Shown here in pieces: positions 38,993 to 48,522 of a stretch of DNA of 64,000 nt; position 1 is the first letter of the stretch; each line of letters starts with the position of its first letter. The stretch is from NCBI RefSeq assembly GCF_009696375.1, contig NZ_VUMD01000019.1, positions 1-64,000 on the forward strand. The letters run 5' to 3'. This stretch comes from Clostridium porci (GTDB lineage: Bacteria; Bacillota; Clostridia; Lachnospirales; Lachnospiraceae). The notes under the pieces are model-generated. The model did no database searches and was not told where the DNA came from. It saw nothing but the letters and a program-made list of their open reading frames with translations. The position numbers were made by a program, and so were the translations under genes.

Positions 38993-41314
38993 TTACAATT
39001 CGTTGATGGTTGCAGTAATCGGCATATTGCAAATACGCTTTGCCGGAGCGAAAGGTGCAAGAAGAGAAATGAACACAAGCAGCACCAATATTCCTCCAAT
39101 CGATGTGAAAGGGATTTGCCATGCCGTTCCCCAATAATTTGTAATCATTTGAGAATAGAGAAAATGATGCAGCGGTAAACCCAGACCACAACCTGCGAGG
39201 AGTCCAAGCGTTGTGTATGTGGCGGCTTCCATGACAATCATCTTCTTGATTTGCAGGCTATCCATCCCTACTGCACGCATGGCTCCGTATTGCTTTATCC
39301 TTGCAGACACGCTCATAGAAATACTGTTTACCGTATGAATCATGGTAATCAATGTGATCACGGCGAGGAATCCATAAACAAAGAGACAGAACATATAATA
39401 GGTATTTTGTGTGTCCTTGTTTTGTGCCAGTCGATCATAAAAGCGATAATGTTCATCTGCCAATGCATAAAGCTCATTCACATTCTGTGCTGTTGCCTCT
39501 TTGGACATCTGTACGTCAAGAACAGCATAGGCATCTTTGCCTGTAATCTCCTCAAACATTTTCTCTGAGCAGATCACAGTTGGCTGATCCGATGTATCAA
39601 AGGGACTATCTTTCAAGACTCCGGTCACAGTAAGCTCTGTCTGCTCCAGCCGAATCGTATCGCCCACCTTCAAAGAGTTGCTTTTATCAAAAACCGTCAG
39701 TACACCGTTGCCTTCGGAGACAGCCGATATATCACCTGCAATCAAATCTTCTGCTGCCCACTGAAACTGCTGACTCTCATAAGAAATCAAATCAATTTGC
39801 CCCAATTTCCCTTCATATTCTGCAGGAAGGCTTTGATACATCCGCCCAAATACCCGCTTTACATACGGCCGGCTTTCTACCTCTTTGGCAAAGCTTTTTT
39901 CAATTTCGCACAGGTTATCAGGACTGCTATAGAAGACATCCGGTGCCCATGGCTTTAATGGATTGAGCGCCATATTCACCCATTGTATAAGAACGGAAAA
40001 GCTCAAAATCATAATGATGCTGAGCGCAAAGGAGCCAGTCATGAGAAGTAGATTTTGGGGAGAGGATACGGCATGATGAATCCCCAATGCCGTCTCAATT
40101 TTCAAAAAGCTTCTCCTGATGGGCCGAGATACGTTCCCTTTTTCGGAAAGATTTCCGGTAACAGCCGCAACCGGAGAAACACCTGCCGCCCGCCTCGCGG
40201 GAGAGATGGAAGATAACAGCACGGTCAAAACACCAACGACAATTCCGCTGATGATACCGACGCTACTAATTCCAAATAGCGGAATTTGTACAAACTCAGC
40301 GCCCGCGCCAAACCGAAGCAATGCACAAAGCATCCATGTACCCGCAATTCCAACTATCACACCAATCGGAACCGCTGTTTTGCACCAATAAAGAGCCTCT
40401 AACCTGACTATGTGCATGATTTGTGCCCGGCTTGCCCCAACACAGCGAAGCATTCCAAAAAATTGTGTTCGCTCCGCGGTTCTGCTGTTCAGACTTCCCG
40501 CAATCATAAAGACTCCCGCAGCCAGAACCAGCACAAACAAGATTGCAGCTACAAGGTACATTCCCATGATGTAAGAATCACTGCTGAATCCTGTTAATCC
40601 CAGCAAAGCCGTGTTTTCGGATAATGTTTCATCGGTAAAGCCATAGGTTTGCCTCAGCTCTGCAATTACCTTACGAATATTGATATTCTCGTCAAAGCGT
40701 ACAAAACAGACGGGAGCAAGCTTACTTCCTTCTGCTTTTGCAAGACTTTGGAAGGAGTCCCAATTCAGAAAAGCACCCACAATATCGGCATCTGTGGTGA
40801 TGGTAACATCTCCTCCAAAACCGGAAATCGTATAGTCAAAATCTCCGGCTGGTGTATGTACGGTAATCGCATCTCCAATCTTCAGAGAAAGCAGTCCCTT
40901 TGCACGATTGGAAAGTAAAATTTCATCCTCGTTTGAAGGATAGTGTCCCTCGGTCAAATTGTCATAGATCTCCGTTAGAATCGCACGATCACCACCTGCG
41001 ATGACACAGCTTTTTCCCTTGATCGTATAGTCTTTGGATAAATTAAAGTTCAGTCCGTCATAACGGGAGAAAGCCATCACATTTGTTCGCTGTGCGATTT
41101 GCTCGGTCTGCTGCTCAGATGGCTCCTTCAACATGATATGCCAGTTCCCATGTTCTTCGATCACGCGTGTCTTTTCCATGCGGATCGCCATATCTGCCAT
41201 GCTGAAAATTATCGTAACCAGCAGCACCGAAATGATGATGCACAGCATCGTCATCCGATTCTGTCTCTTCCGTATCTTTGCGGAAATCGGAATAAGACTT
41301 AAGTAGCTTTTCAT
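38993..41314 (-). CDS. FtsX-like ABC transporter permease
   Basis: 773 residues. One N-terminal helix (MLCIIISVLLVTIIFSMADM), a large extracellular domain, three helices, a second extracellular domain and three more helices ending GILVLLVFISLLAPF: the two-FtsX-domain layout of MacB/BceB-like permeases. Start at the ATG overlapping the ATPase stop (ATGA). With the ATPase and two-component genes upstream it probably forms a peptide or antimicrobial sensing/export module; substrate not known. Confidence 0.9.
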   Translation of the reverse strand: MKSYLSLIPISAKIRKRQNRMTMLCIIISVLLVTIIFSMADMAIRMEKTRVIEEHGNWHIMLKEPSEQQTEQIAQRTNVMAFSRYDGLNFNLSKDYTIKGKSCVIAGGDRAILTEIYDNLTEGHYPSNEDEILLSNRAKGLLSLKIGDAITVHTPAGDFDYTISGFGGDVTITTDADIVGAFLNWDSFQSLAKAEGSKLAPVCFVRFDENINIRKVIAELRQTYGFTDETLSENTALLGLTGFSSDSYIMGMYLVAAILFVLVLAAGVFMIAGSLNSRTAERTQFFGMLRCVGASRAQIMHIVRLEALYWCKTAVPIGVIVGIAGTWMLCALLRFGAGAEFVQIPLFGISSVGIISGIVVGVLTVLLSSISPARRAAGVSPVAAVTGNLSEKGNVSRPIRRSFLKIETALGIHHAVSSPQNLLLMTGSFALSIIMILSFSVLIQWVNMALNPLKPWAPDVFYSSPDNLCEIEKSFAKEVESRPYVKRVFGRMYQSLPAEYEGKLGQIDLISYESQQFQWAAEDLIAGDISAVSEGNGVLTVFDKSNSLKVGDTIRLEQTELTVTGVLKDSPFDTSDQPTVICSEKMFEEITGKDAYAVLDVQMSKEATAQNVNELYALADEHYRFYDRLAQNKDTQNTYYMFCLFVYGFLAVITLITMIHTVNSISMSVSARIKQYGAMRAVGMDSLQIKKMIVMEAATYTTLGLLAGCGLGLPLHHFLYSQMITNYWGTAWQIPFTSIGGILVLLVFISLLAPFAPAKRICNMPITATINEL

Positions 41315-41994
41315 TCGCGGCACCTCCCGAAATCGGTGAGGTTGCCATCCGATACCTGCAATACACGGTCAGCCGTTTGCGCGATACTGCGGTTGTGGGT
41401 AATCATAATGATGGTCTGCTCGTACTTTTTGGACGCCTCTTTCAGCAGGGCGATGACCTCGCTGCTGTTCTGGGTGTCCAGATTGCCGGTCGGTTCGTCA
41501 GCCAAAATCAGAGCGGGGCGGGTAATCAACGCACGTCCGATGGCTACCCTCTGCTGCTGACCGCCGGAAAGCTGGCTGGGCAAATGGTTCCGACGCTCTT
41601 TCAAATTCAGCACCGCCAGCAGTTCTTCCAAATACTTCTTGTCCGGCTTCTGGTAATCCAGCAGCATCGGGAAGATAATATTCTGCTCCACGGTCAGTTC
41701 TGGAATCAAGTTAAACGCCTGAAAGATAAAACCAATGTTCCGACGACGGAATACGGTCAGCTTTCGGTCGTTCATGGAAAAAATGTCCTTGCCATCAATC
41801 AGTACCTTACCCGAAGTGGGAGTGTCCAGTGCGCCAACCATGTTGAGCAAAGTACTCTTGCCGGAGCCGGATTCTCCAACGATTGCTACATACTCACCCT
41901 TGGGAACGGAAAAGCTGACATCCTTCAAAGCCTTGACGGCAGTTTCCCCACTGCCATAGGTCTTACAAATATTTTTGACCTCTAATAAATTCAT
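41311..41994 (-). CDS. ABC transporter ATPase, MacB/LolD type
   Basis: 227 residues. Walker A GESGSGKSTLLN, Q-loop, signature LSGGQQQRVAIGRAL, Walker B LILADEPTGNLD, and an H-loop. Start placed at the ATG after GAGGTG; the longer upstream frame lacks a site. Partner of the FtsX-like permease. Confidence 0.94.
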   Translation of the reverse strand: MNLLEVKNICKTYGSGETAVKALKDVSFSVPKGEYVAIVGESGSGKSTLLNMVGALDTPTSGKVLIDGKDIFSMNDRKLTVFRRRNIGFIFQAFNLIPELTVEQNIIFPMLLDYQKPDKKYLEELLAVLNLKERRNHLPSQLSGGQQQRVAIGRALITRPALILADEPTGNLDTQNSSEVIALLKEASKKYEQTIIMITHNRSIAQTADRVLQVSDGNLTDFGRCRE

Positions 41995-42104
41995 AGTGCA
42001 AACACCTCTTTCTAAATGTTCTTGCGATGCAGACAGGTGGACTTCTTTTTCTGTCTGCGATGAAAAGGATAGCACCGAAATATTACTGTCACCCTACAAC
42101 CAGC

Positions 42105-43142
42105 CTACAATTTTGTAGGAATTAAAAAATTCATCGTAAAGATTGTGCCTTTCCCTAATTCGCTGTCTACCTCAATCGTGCCGCTGTGGGCCTCCACAAT
42201 GGCCTTTGCCAGCGGCAGACCCAGCCCGATTCCCTGCTTGTCTTTAGAAAAACGGCTGCGGTAAAACCGTTTGAAGATATGGTGCAAATCCTCCGGGTGG
42301 ATGCCGCAGCCATTATCTTTTACGGTGATCTGAACGGCAGAGGACAACTCTCTCCATGTAATACGAACCATATCGCCGCTTTCCGTATGGTCGAGGGCAT
42401 TTTTCACGATGTTGTCAATGGCTTCGGTCAGCCAATCGCGGTCGCAAAGAAGCGAAACATTGTCCGAGCCAGACAGGATGATTTCTTTCTGCTCCTGTCT
42501 GGCCCTGTATGCGAAATGCAGCTCAATATCCCGCATCATATCCGCTACATTCTCTGTGTCCTTTTCAATCACGATAGAACCGGCATCCAGCTTTGTGATT
42601 TTGAGCAGGCTTTGCACCAGCATTTCAATGCGGTCAAGTTCCTGTTCGGATAAATCGGCAAATTCTTTCACCGAGGACGGTTCCACATCTTCGTCCTGAA
42701 GCAGACCGTTATAAATGTTCAGAGCCGCCAGTGGTGTTTTTAGTTGATGGGAAATATCGGAGATCGTATTTTTCAAAAACGCTTTTTCCCGCAACTCATT
42801 ATCTGCATGAGCATTTAAGACTGCTGCTAATGAATTGATAGAGTGAAATAGCCGATACAGTTCACCCTCGTTGTCACATTCAATACGGGCATTTATATCG
42901 CCGTCAAGATACGCATGGATCTGTGATACCGCCTGTTCCATGACCTTATTTTGCTTTCTGAAATAGGCCCAGCAGACCGCCCATATTGCAACTGACGCCA
43001 ACAGAAAAATAGACAGCAGGCTCAAAGAAAACCGTTGATAGCGCAGCCATAGGAAACCTTGTGCCAACATGAGGGATACTGCCCAAATAACCGATAACGA
43101 AAGGAACAAATTTTTGATGTCTTTATTCGCAAGTATTTTCAT
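42105..43142 (-). CDS. Sensor histidine kinase of the ABC cargo operon
   Basis: 345 residues. Two closely spaced membrane helices (about 10-32 and 40-60) with almost no external loop, a HAMP-like linker, HisKA (SDISHQLKTPLAALNIYNGLL) and HATPase (DNIVKNALDHTES, DNGCGI, GIGLGLPLAKAIV). The missing sensor loop resembles intramembrane kinases that sense through their ABC partner. ATG after GAGGTGG, 8 bases past the regulator stop. Confidence 0.92.
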   Translation of the reverse strand: MKILANKDIKNLFLSLSVIWAVSLMLAQGFLWLRYQRFSLSLLSIFLLASVAIWAVCWAYFRKQNKVMEQAVSQIHAYLDGDINARIECDNEGELYRLFHSINSLAAVLNAHADNELREKAFLKNTISDISHQLKTPLAALNIYNGLLQDEDVEPSSVKEFADLSEQELDRIEMLVQSLLKITKLDAGSIVIEKDTENVADMMRDIELHFAYRARQEQKEIILSGSDNVSLLCDRDWLTEAIDNIVKNALDHTESGDMVRITWRELSSAVQITVKDNGCGIHPEDLHHIFKRFYRSRFSKDKQGIGLGLPLAKAIVEAHSGTIEVDSELGKGTIFTMNFLIPTKL

Positions 43143-43150
43143 AGGCCACC

Positions 43151-43837
43151 TCATTGAACGACATTCCATTTATAGCCCATGCGCCGAACGGTCAGGAGCA
43201 TTTGAGGGTCACTTGGATTATCCTCAATCTTCATGCGAAGCCGCCGCATATATACAGTAAGGGTACTGCTGTCAATATAATTTCCATCACAGTCCCATAG
43301 CTTATCTAAGATTTGTTCCTTGGTGAGTACCATATTAGGACTTCTCATAAACAAACACAGCAGCTTGTATTCTGCGGCGGTCAAATCCAGCAGTTCCCCA
43401 TTTTTGAAAGCCTGTCCTTGAAGCAAAAGAACCTTGATTCCATTCGATTGCAATTCTGTGTCTGTTGCATTGAAAGAATTTGCCCGGCGAAGCAGTGCAT
43501 TCACTCTGGACACCAGTACACCCAACTTAAATGGCTTTGTGATATAGTCATCACCGCCAATATCCAGCCCCATAATAATGTTCATTTCTTCGTCCGAAGC
43601 GGTAAGGAAAATAATCGGCACTTTGGAAACTTGTCGTACCTTCTTGCAAAATTCAAAGCCGGAGCCATCCGGCAGCGATACATCCAGTACCAGCAAATCA
43701 TATTTTCCATCTGCCCATAACGCATCCGCTTCTTTGAGCGTTCTGGCAATATAGGGTTCAAATCCCTGCTTTTTGAAAGCAAAGGAAAGCCCGTTGATAA
43801 GACTCAGATCATCTTCTAAAAGTAGTATCTTACTCAT
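43151..43837 (-). CDS. OmpR-family response regulator of the ABC cargo operon
   Basis: 228 residues: receiver (LLLEDDLSLINGL, LVLDVSLPDGSGFEF, FLTASDE, TKPF) and winged-helix output (STLTVYMRRLRMKIEDNPSDPQ). ATG overlaps the stop of the small HTH gene (ATGA). Expected to regulate the ABC genes. Confidence 0.93.
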   Translation of the reverse strand: MSKILLLEDDLSLINGLSFAFKKQGFEPYIARTLKEADALWADGKYDLLVLDVSLPDGSGFEFCKKVRQVSKVPIIFLTASDEEMNIIMGLDIGGDDYITKPFKLGVLVSRVNALLRRANSFNATDTELQSNGIKVLLLQGQAFKNGELLDLTAAEYKLLCLFMRSPNMVLTKEQILDKLWDCDGNYIDSSTLTVYMRRLRMKIEDNPSDPQMLLTVRRMGYKWNVVQ

Positions 43838-44018
43838 GTTTCAAAGCCCTCCCTTGTTTTGTTCTACCATCAATCGGCTTTTTCGCATCCTTGGGTATCA
43901 ACCATACCGTCGCCATTTTCACAGCGCCGGGGATGCGCCCTGCAGCGCAGTAATAGTTTATCCATCGTGGGGACACGCCCCATTTCTCGCCTGCTTCTTT
44001 CAAAGTCATGTAGTCCAT
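43830..44018 (-). CDS. Small HTH (excisionase-like) protein
   Basis: 62 residues (MDYMTLKEAGEKWGVSPRWINYYCAAGRIPGAVKMATVWLIPKDAKKPIDG), a MerR/excisionase-like winged helix common as a lead gene in gut-Firmicute cargo operons. ATG preceded by GGGAGGTGCGGT. First gene of the five-gene operon, translationally coupled to the response regulator. Confidence 0.8.
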   Translation of the reverse strand: MDYMTLKEAGEKWGVSPRWINYYCAAGRIPGAVKMATVWLIPKDAKKPIDGRTKQGRALKHE

Positions 44019-44036
44019 ACCGCACCTCCCATATAT

Positions 44037-44065
44037 ATCATAATTCGTCTTCTCGAAGAATACAA
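44037..44065 (-). promoter_or_regulatory. Promoter of the HTH-two-component-ABC operon
   Basis: Minus strand: TTGTAT (44065-44060), 17-base spacer containing the palindrome TCTTC-GA-GAAGA, TATGAT (44042-44037). The central palindrome is a candidate operator. Confidence 0.6.
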
Positions 44066-44690
44066 GGTATAGTTTGTGAACTTTGAAAAAGATAAGGTAG
44101 CAAGCACAGCAAGTGTAGCCACACTTGCGGATTTTCTCATTTTCAGGTCCCTTGCCCGAAAATAAAAAATCGCTTGCTGGGATATCCCAGACCCTTATCA
44201 GAAAACGAAAAGAATTGCGCCATGGAAATGTGCATAACAGGCCGCTCCGCCGATGGAAAACCCATTCACAGCCCATGGAAAAGGACGGGTCTTTCCCATA
44301 AGCCTGCAAACAGGTTTCCCACAGCTCCGATATGAAGGCCGGTTATACACATTCCCACAGCGCCTACTGCTGCGACAAATCATCCCTTCCGATCCTATTC
44401 AAACCATCAAGAAAGTGTCGAAAATCCACCCCTTTCTCCTCTGTATGGAGCGTGGGCGGTCAAGATGGGAAATCATAATGCCTACTTCACAAAAAGCCAA
44501 TATAAGAGATTTATTTGCTGTTTTTCAACCCTAATCACTACATTTTTTCGTGCCCCTGTCCTGGAATTTGAAAACACACCATGCAAATCTCTTTTTGTGT
44601 CTGCTTCTATCCAGTTTTTTTCTATCCCTGCCGAAAACGAAAAGGGAACGGATAGGATAGAATTTGATATTTCTATACTTGATATATTAT
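44066..44690. other. Gene-free stretch with a perfect hairpin
   Basis: No credible gene in about 620 bases. Contains the perfect hairpin GCAAGTGT-AGCC-ACACTTGC at 44109-44128, of a size seen in transfer origins, but no relaxase gene adjoins and no known nick sequence is visible. Also contains GGATAGGATA at 44650-44659, a word echoed near 56988 and 62570. Confidence 0.4.
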
Positions 44691-45077
44691 TTATTTAATT
44701 ATATCTATATTTAATTGGGCGGGATTTTCCAATATTGGCAAAACCAAGATTGCACTTTCATATTTTCCTACTGTATCAACATAATACCCTCTGCACCAAA
44801 AATGTCGATTCCCATACTTATACTTTAAATTGGCATGTCTTTCAAAAATCATTAGACTACTTTTACTTTTCAAATATCCCATAAATGAATACACACTCAA
44901 ATGCGGCGGTATCTCTACCAACATATAAATATGATCTGGGCAACACTCCGCTGCTATGATATTCACACCTTTTCTCTCGCATAACATTCTTAGTATCTTT
45001 CCAATATCTGCTTTCAATTTCCCATAAATTTCTTGTCTTCGATACTTAGGTACAAATGCAATACTGTTCTGAATCAC
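44691..45077 (-). pseudogene. IS200/IS605-type transposase TnpA remnant
   Basis: Y1 transposase sequence (FVPKYRRQEIYGKLKADIGKI, AECCPDHIYMLVEIPPHLSVYSFMGYLKSKSSLMIFERH, YGNRHFWCRGYYVDTVG). The N-terminus is truncated against the end of the recombinase gene. The HUH motif normally reads H-V-H but here H-I-Y, losing a metal ligand. After the catalytic Tyr region the C-terminus diverges as if frameshifted. Inactive. Confidence 0.85.
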
Positions 45078-46839
45078 ACACAGGGACAGTATTTTGCTCT
45101 ATGTAACCGGCTGTCTGGAAGAAGCCGGTGTAATCTTCTCCGGAACAGTCCTTGATAAAGATGTGGCAGTAACGCTCGTCATCCTTATCCACAATATAAA
45201 TTCTTTCTACAATCGTCTGGATCAAAGTGACCAGAACCTCCGGCTGCGCATCCTTTGCATATTCTGCAAAGGAGAGCAGCCTTTCTTTTGTCATTTCCAA
45301 GTCACGGATGGCAATCATATTGTTCTTTCTGCCTTCATCCAGTTTGGAAAGCTGCCGCTCCGTTTCCCTCAGTTCTTCAGCCAGATTTTGCAAATCCTCT
45401 TGAATAAATTGCTTGATACTGCCATCTGCTTCACGCAGATTTCTTGTCTGTGCTGCAATATCCGCTTTCAGCTTATCACGTTTCTTTTTAATGAGGTTAT
45501 GTTCCTGTACCGTCTGTGACTGTTCCAGAACCTCCTCGATTTTAATTTCCAGAATCCTTCTGAAACGCTCGCTGTTTTCATCCGACAGTTCAGATAGCTG
45601 CTGTACGACAAATTCATCCAGAAGAACGCCATCCACTGCCTTAAAATTACATTCCTTTTTACGATAACCGGGACAAACATATTTAAATCGAGGCTTTCCA
45701 TTCGTCCAACGGTCGGACTCGGAAATTACACTCAATCGTCTGCCACAGTGAGGACAATGCGCCAGCCCCGCCAACAGTGCGTTGGTCTTTCTATGAGGTC
45801 GATTGTATTTCTCTGCAATAGCATCCAGAAGTTCCTGCACTTCAATCCATTGTTCACTTGGAATAAAGCCTTCATGCCTTCCGACCGCAATAATCCACTC
45901 GCTAACAGGCTTGCTTTCAATGGTCTGAACATATTTTGGAGAGATAAATGTGCTGTCACTGCCTTCATACTTTTCCTGATCAGTTTTATTGTAAGCCGAC
46001 AATCCGTGAGTTCCGTCAAACTCTATCATATCTCCAAACACATTGCCGTCATGGTCGATGAAATAATCATAGCTGCGTTTATCAGCAGTACAATAGATAG
46101 GATTTCTCAAAACCAGTCTTGTGGTGGATGCGTTAAATGCAGCACCGGAAGGAGTGTGAAATCCTTCCTCATTCATCTGCTTTGCAGTGGTCTGGATACT
46201 GCGAGTGGTTCGAAAAATTTCATACAAACGCTGAACCATACATTTTTCTTCTGGCAGACTTTCTAAGTAGCTGTAGGCTGATTTGCCCTTACCGCTTCCG
46301 GTTGTTACACGTCGAACGGTAAATCCCATCGGTGTATTGCCGCCGAGCCATCGACCGTCCTTTGCAAGTTCCATCATATTATCTACAATTCTTTCTGTCA
46401 GAGTATCCCTTTCAAATTCCGCAATGACCGCAAATATCTGAATGAAGATTTTATAGAGTCCGCTGGCAGTATTGATACCGTTTGAGCAAATCAGCAGGTC
46501 AACATGGTACATTTCCAAGAAATCCATCAGGCGGATTAGGTCGGCTGTTTTTCTGCCGACACGATCCAGCTTGTAACATACGATTGCTTTGATTTTTCCG
46601 TCCTGCACATCATGCAGCATTCTCTGAAAATCCGGTCTGTCTGAAAAATATCCGCTGAGTCCTTTGTCCTCGTATTGTAAAAATTCATACTCCTCATCCA
46701 ACCCCAATTCCTTTTTGGCGTAATCCGCACATTGTTTGAATTGAACACCGATACTGTCACCCTTATTGGTGATACGAGATTTACGGGCGTATATCGCAAC
46801 GCCACGGTTATCTTTTTCAACTTTTCTCTGTTTCTTCAT
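45046..46839 (-). CDS. Large serine recombinase
   Basis: 597 residues. Resolvase domain with catalytic Ser in YARKSRITNKGDS and YKLDRVGRKTADLI; recombinase domain (GFTVRRV to YCTADKRSYDYF); zinc beta-ribbon (CPHCGRRLSVISES, YVCPGYRKKEC); long coiled coil (LREADGSIKQFIQEDLQNLAEELRETERQLSKLDEG). ATG after GGAGGTG. Its last residues run into the IS200 remnant, so the natural tail may be altered; the core is intact and could integrate or excise an element. Follows a 60-residue ORF by 21 bases. Confidence 0.88.
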   Translation of the reverse strand: MKKQRKVEKDNRGVAIYARKSRITNKGDSIGVQFKQCADYAKKELGLDEEYEFLQYEDKGLSGYFSDRPDFQRMLHDVQDGKIKAIVCYKLDRVGRKTADLIRLMDFLEMYHVDLLICSNGINTASGLYKIFIQIFAVIAEFERDTLTERIVDNMMELAKDGRWLGGNTPMGFTVRRVTTGSGKGKSAYSYLESLPEEKCMVQRLYEIFRTTRSIQTTAKQMNEEGFHTPSGAAFNASTTRLVLRNPIYCTADKRSYDYFIDHDGNVFGDMIEFDGTHGLSAYNKTDQEKYEGSDSTFISPKYVQTIESKPVSEWIIAVGRHEGFIPSEQWIEVQELLDAIAEKYNRPHRKTNALLAGLAHCPHCGRRLSVISESDRWTNGKPRFKYVCPGYRKKECNFKAVDGVLLDEFVVQQLSELSDENSERFRRILEIKIEEVLEQSQTVQEHNLIKKKRDKLKADIAAQTRNLREADGSIKQFIQEDLQNLAEELRETERQLSKLDEGRKNNMIAIRDLEMTKERLLSFAEYAKDAQPEVLVTLIQTIVERIYIVDKDDERYCHIFIKDCSGEDYTGFFQTAGYIEQNTVPVCDSEQYCICT

Positions 46840-46860
46840 GGGTAGTCACCTCCGCTCATA

Positions 46861-47043
46861 TCATACCGCCATCCCAGTTATTCTATCAAGTTTGTGGCCG
46901 TTGCCACGAATCCATTCCAGAAACACATACAAGGTTTCTGCGTCAAAACTTCTGATTCCCTGTGCGATAAACTCTGCTCGTTTCTGCTGAAAAGCTTCCA
47001 TAGTTTCTTTGAATTTTTGTCCTCTGTGAATTACTGCAATCAA
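46861..47043 (-). CDS. Small protein preceding the serine recombinase
   Basis: 60 residues (IAVIHRGQKFKETMEAFQQKRAEFIAQGIRSFDAETLYVFLEWIRGNG), helical and charged. TTG start behind GGAGGGA. Ends 21 bases before the recombinase ATG, so the pair is one operon; it may be a directionality or accessory factor (inference from position only). Confidence 0.6.
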   Translation of the reverse strand: MIAVIHRGQKFKETMEAFQQKRAEFIAQGIRSFDAETLYVFLEWIRGNGHKLDRITGMAV

Positions 47044-47071
47044 ATAGTTCCCTCCGTTTCTATCTGTGGTT

Positions 47072-48351
47072 CTGACCTCGGACCAACTTGGTTCAAAGTC
47101 AGATAATGAAAAAAGCTGCTACACAGATGCAACAATAACAGACACAAAAGATTCTGTATCTGACTTGATGCTTCCATGTAACAGCTCCGACAGTTCGGAC
47201 TGACTAAAAATATGTTTGTATAAATATGGGGCTTGCCCATCAATAAAATCTTGTATGAAGCAGTATTTAATTTTCATCTGTAGCTATCATAGCATGAAAT
47301 GTCGAAATAAGCAATCTTGTCAAGTTCAGCCAAAGAGCATATCCCAAAGTTGAGAACAGGCAGCTAATAGCAGATTTTCATTTTACCGTAAGTTGTAGTA
47401 AGGATATTTTTGATTTTCTAATTGAAGCATGATGATACCTCTGGACAAATTGTCCAGAAGTCATTTTGACATTTACGAAATTCCGGACACCTCATCAAGA
47501 ATTTACAATACAAAATCTCTACGCCTTACTTTGGTGCAAGTTACACCGTAGCACTTCATCCCAACTTGGGACGAAGTTGATTTTCAGAAAATAAAAGCAC
47601 TGTCTTGTGTCCAATTCGTTCACAAGCATAAAGCTCAGCCCTTCAACTTCTACCCCAATTATGTCGAAGTGATTCTCATTTTTCTGTTTCCTACATTTTT
47701 AACTTTGTGCCAAGTTGGCACGAAGTTTTTCACCCAACTTGGGATGAAGTTGTATCCGAGCATTGCCACTTTTGTTACTTGTGGGCGAGTTGCCCACAAG
47801 GCTTCCCGACAATATGTTGGGAAAAGTGGATTGCCATACATCACATAAATAATCAGAGACAACTTCTCCCATGTTTTCATTTTTTCGTTTATGGAAAATT
47901 GAACTTCTATGCAAATTGCGCAGAAGTCAGTAAGTAAAAGTATTCAGAATGAATGCGTAGCCGTCACCCCAGGTGGCGTTCAAAGGGGATTGGGGATGCT
48001 TCCCAAACAAGCAATTTACGAAGATTTCCCCTCTGGGGGAATCTTCGTAAACGAGTGAACCTGTACAGGTTTACACTGCTTGCCACTTTGTAACGCCTAT
48101 AATATGCGGGCAAAATTATTCCCAAGTCGGGAATAAAAATTGATACATCTCCGCACAAATTGGACGAAGGTTCCGATTCCGACTTCTGCCCAATTAGAGC
48201 AGAAGTTAATCCGTACTTGTTCCCAACTTGGGCACAAGTTATATGTTGGAAGGAAACTGGCAAGCAGGGCAAAGTTACAGCACTTTGCCCATTTTCGCAT
48301 TTTCTCCTTCGCCTCAATTTGCAAAATGACTTGTCAGGGAAAGCTCCCTGA
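47072..48351. repeat. Array of variable-arm palindromes, gene-free
   Basis: At least a dozen imperfect palindromes in 1.28 kb. Clear units: 47072-47102, 47437-47461, 47553-47577, 47701-47727, 47729-47748, 47778-47800, 47803-47823, 47903-47927, 48015-48051, 48116-48136, 48182-48206, 48215-48239, 48267-48290, 48334-48351; weaker ones at 47604-47626 and 47646-47670. Many share outer ACTT(C/G)/(G/C)AAGT and inner CAA-n-TTG with a one-base centre, while flanking arm bases differ but stay complementary. Examples: AACTT-T-GTGCCAA-g-TTGGCAC-G-AAGTT; ACTTGT-t-CCCAA-c-TTGGG-c-ACAAGT; CTTGTGGGC-5-GCCCACAAG. Short frames here are by-products of the repeats. Nothing gene-like lies in 47044-48522. Confidence 0.85.
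48015..48051. repeat. Longest hairpin of the array
   Basis: Twelve-bp TTTACGAAGATT/AATCTTCGTAAA, a T-G wobble, CCCC/GGGG and a TCT loop: 17 paired positions. Its arm sequence is unlike the ACTT-type units, so it may be a separate element. Confidence 0.75.
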
Positions 48352-48470
48352 TACCCTTTGAACATCAATTTCATTGATGGCTGCTCGTTCATCCTGAACG
48401 CTGTTCTTATAATTTGCCTTATGAAATAAGCAACAGAAAAGAGTCTATGAAATAATAATTGAATTTATAG

Positions 48471-48507
48471 CAACATCACTCACCGTTCAAAGAACGATGA
48501 GTGATGT
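48471..48507. terminator. Hairpin downstream of the GajB-like gene
   Basis: Stem ACATCACTCA-c-CGTTC/GAACG-a-TGAGTGATGT with a 3-base loop, starting about 15 bases past the helicase stop on the minus strand. No T-run follows, so it may protect the 3' end instead of terminating by the intrinsic mechanism. Confidence 0.55.
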
Positions 48508-48522
48508 CTTACTTCTAACTAC

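Noticed and set aside
44109-44128. Second oriT at the GCAAGTGT hairpin
   Set aside because: Hairpin only; no known nick motif and no neighbouring relaxase, so left as an unexplained structure.
44253-44534. ORF of 93 residues in the gap before the IS200 remnant
   Set aside because: No ribosome site, no recognisable family and amino-acid composition like random sequence.
47072-48351. CRISPR array
   Set aside because: No constant repeat and no regular spacers; the variable parts lie inside palindromes and no cas genes are present.
47072-48351. Integron attC array
   Set aside because: The folded, variable-arm look is similar, but there is no tyrosine integrase, there are no cassette genes between units, and spacing is too tight and irregular.
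47659-48361. Short ORFs on both strands with Trp-rich repeated words
   Set aside because: They arise from the palindromic repeats, lack ribosome sites and overlap one another in several frames.
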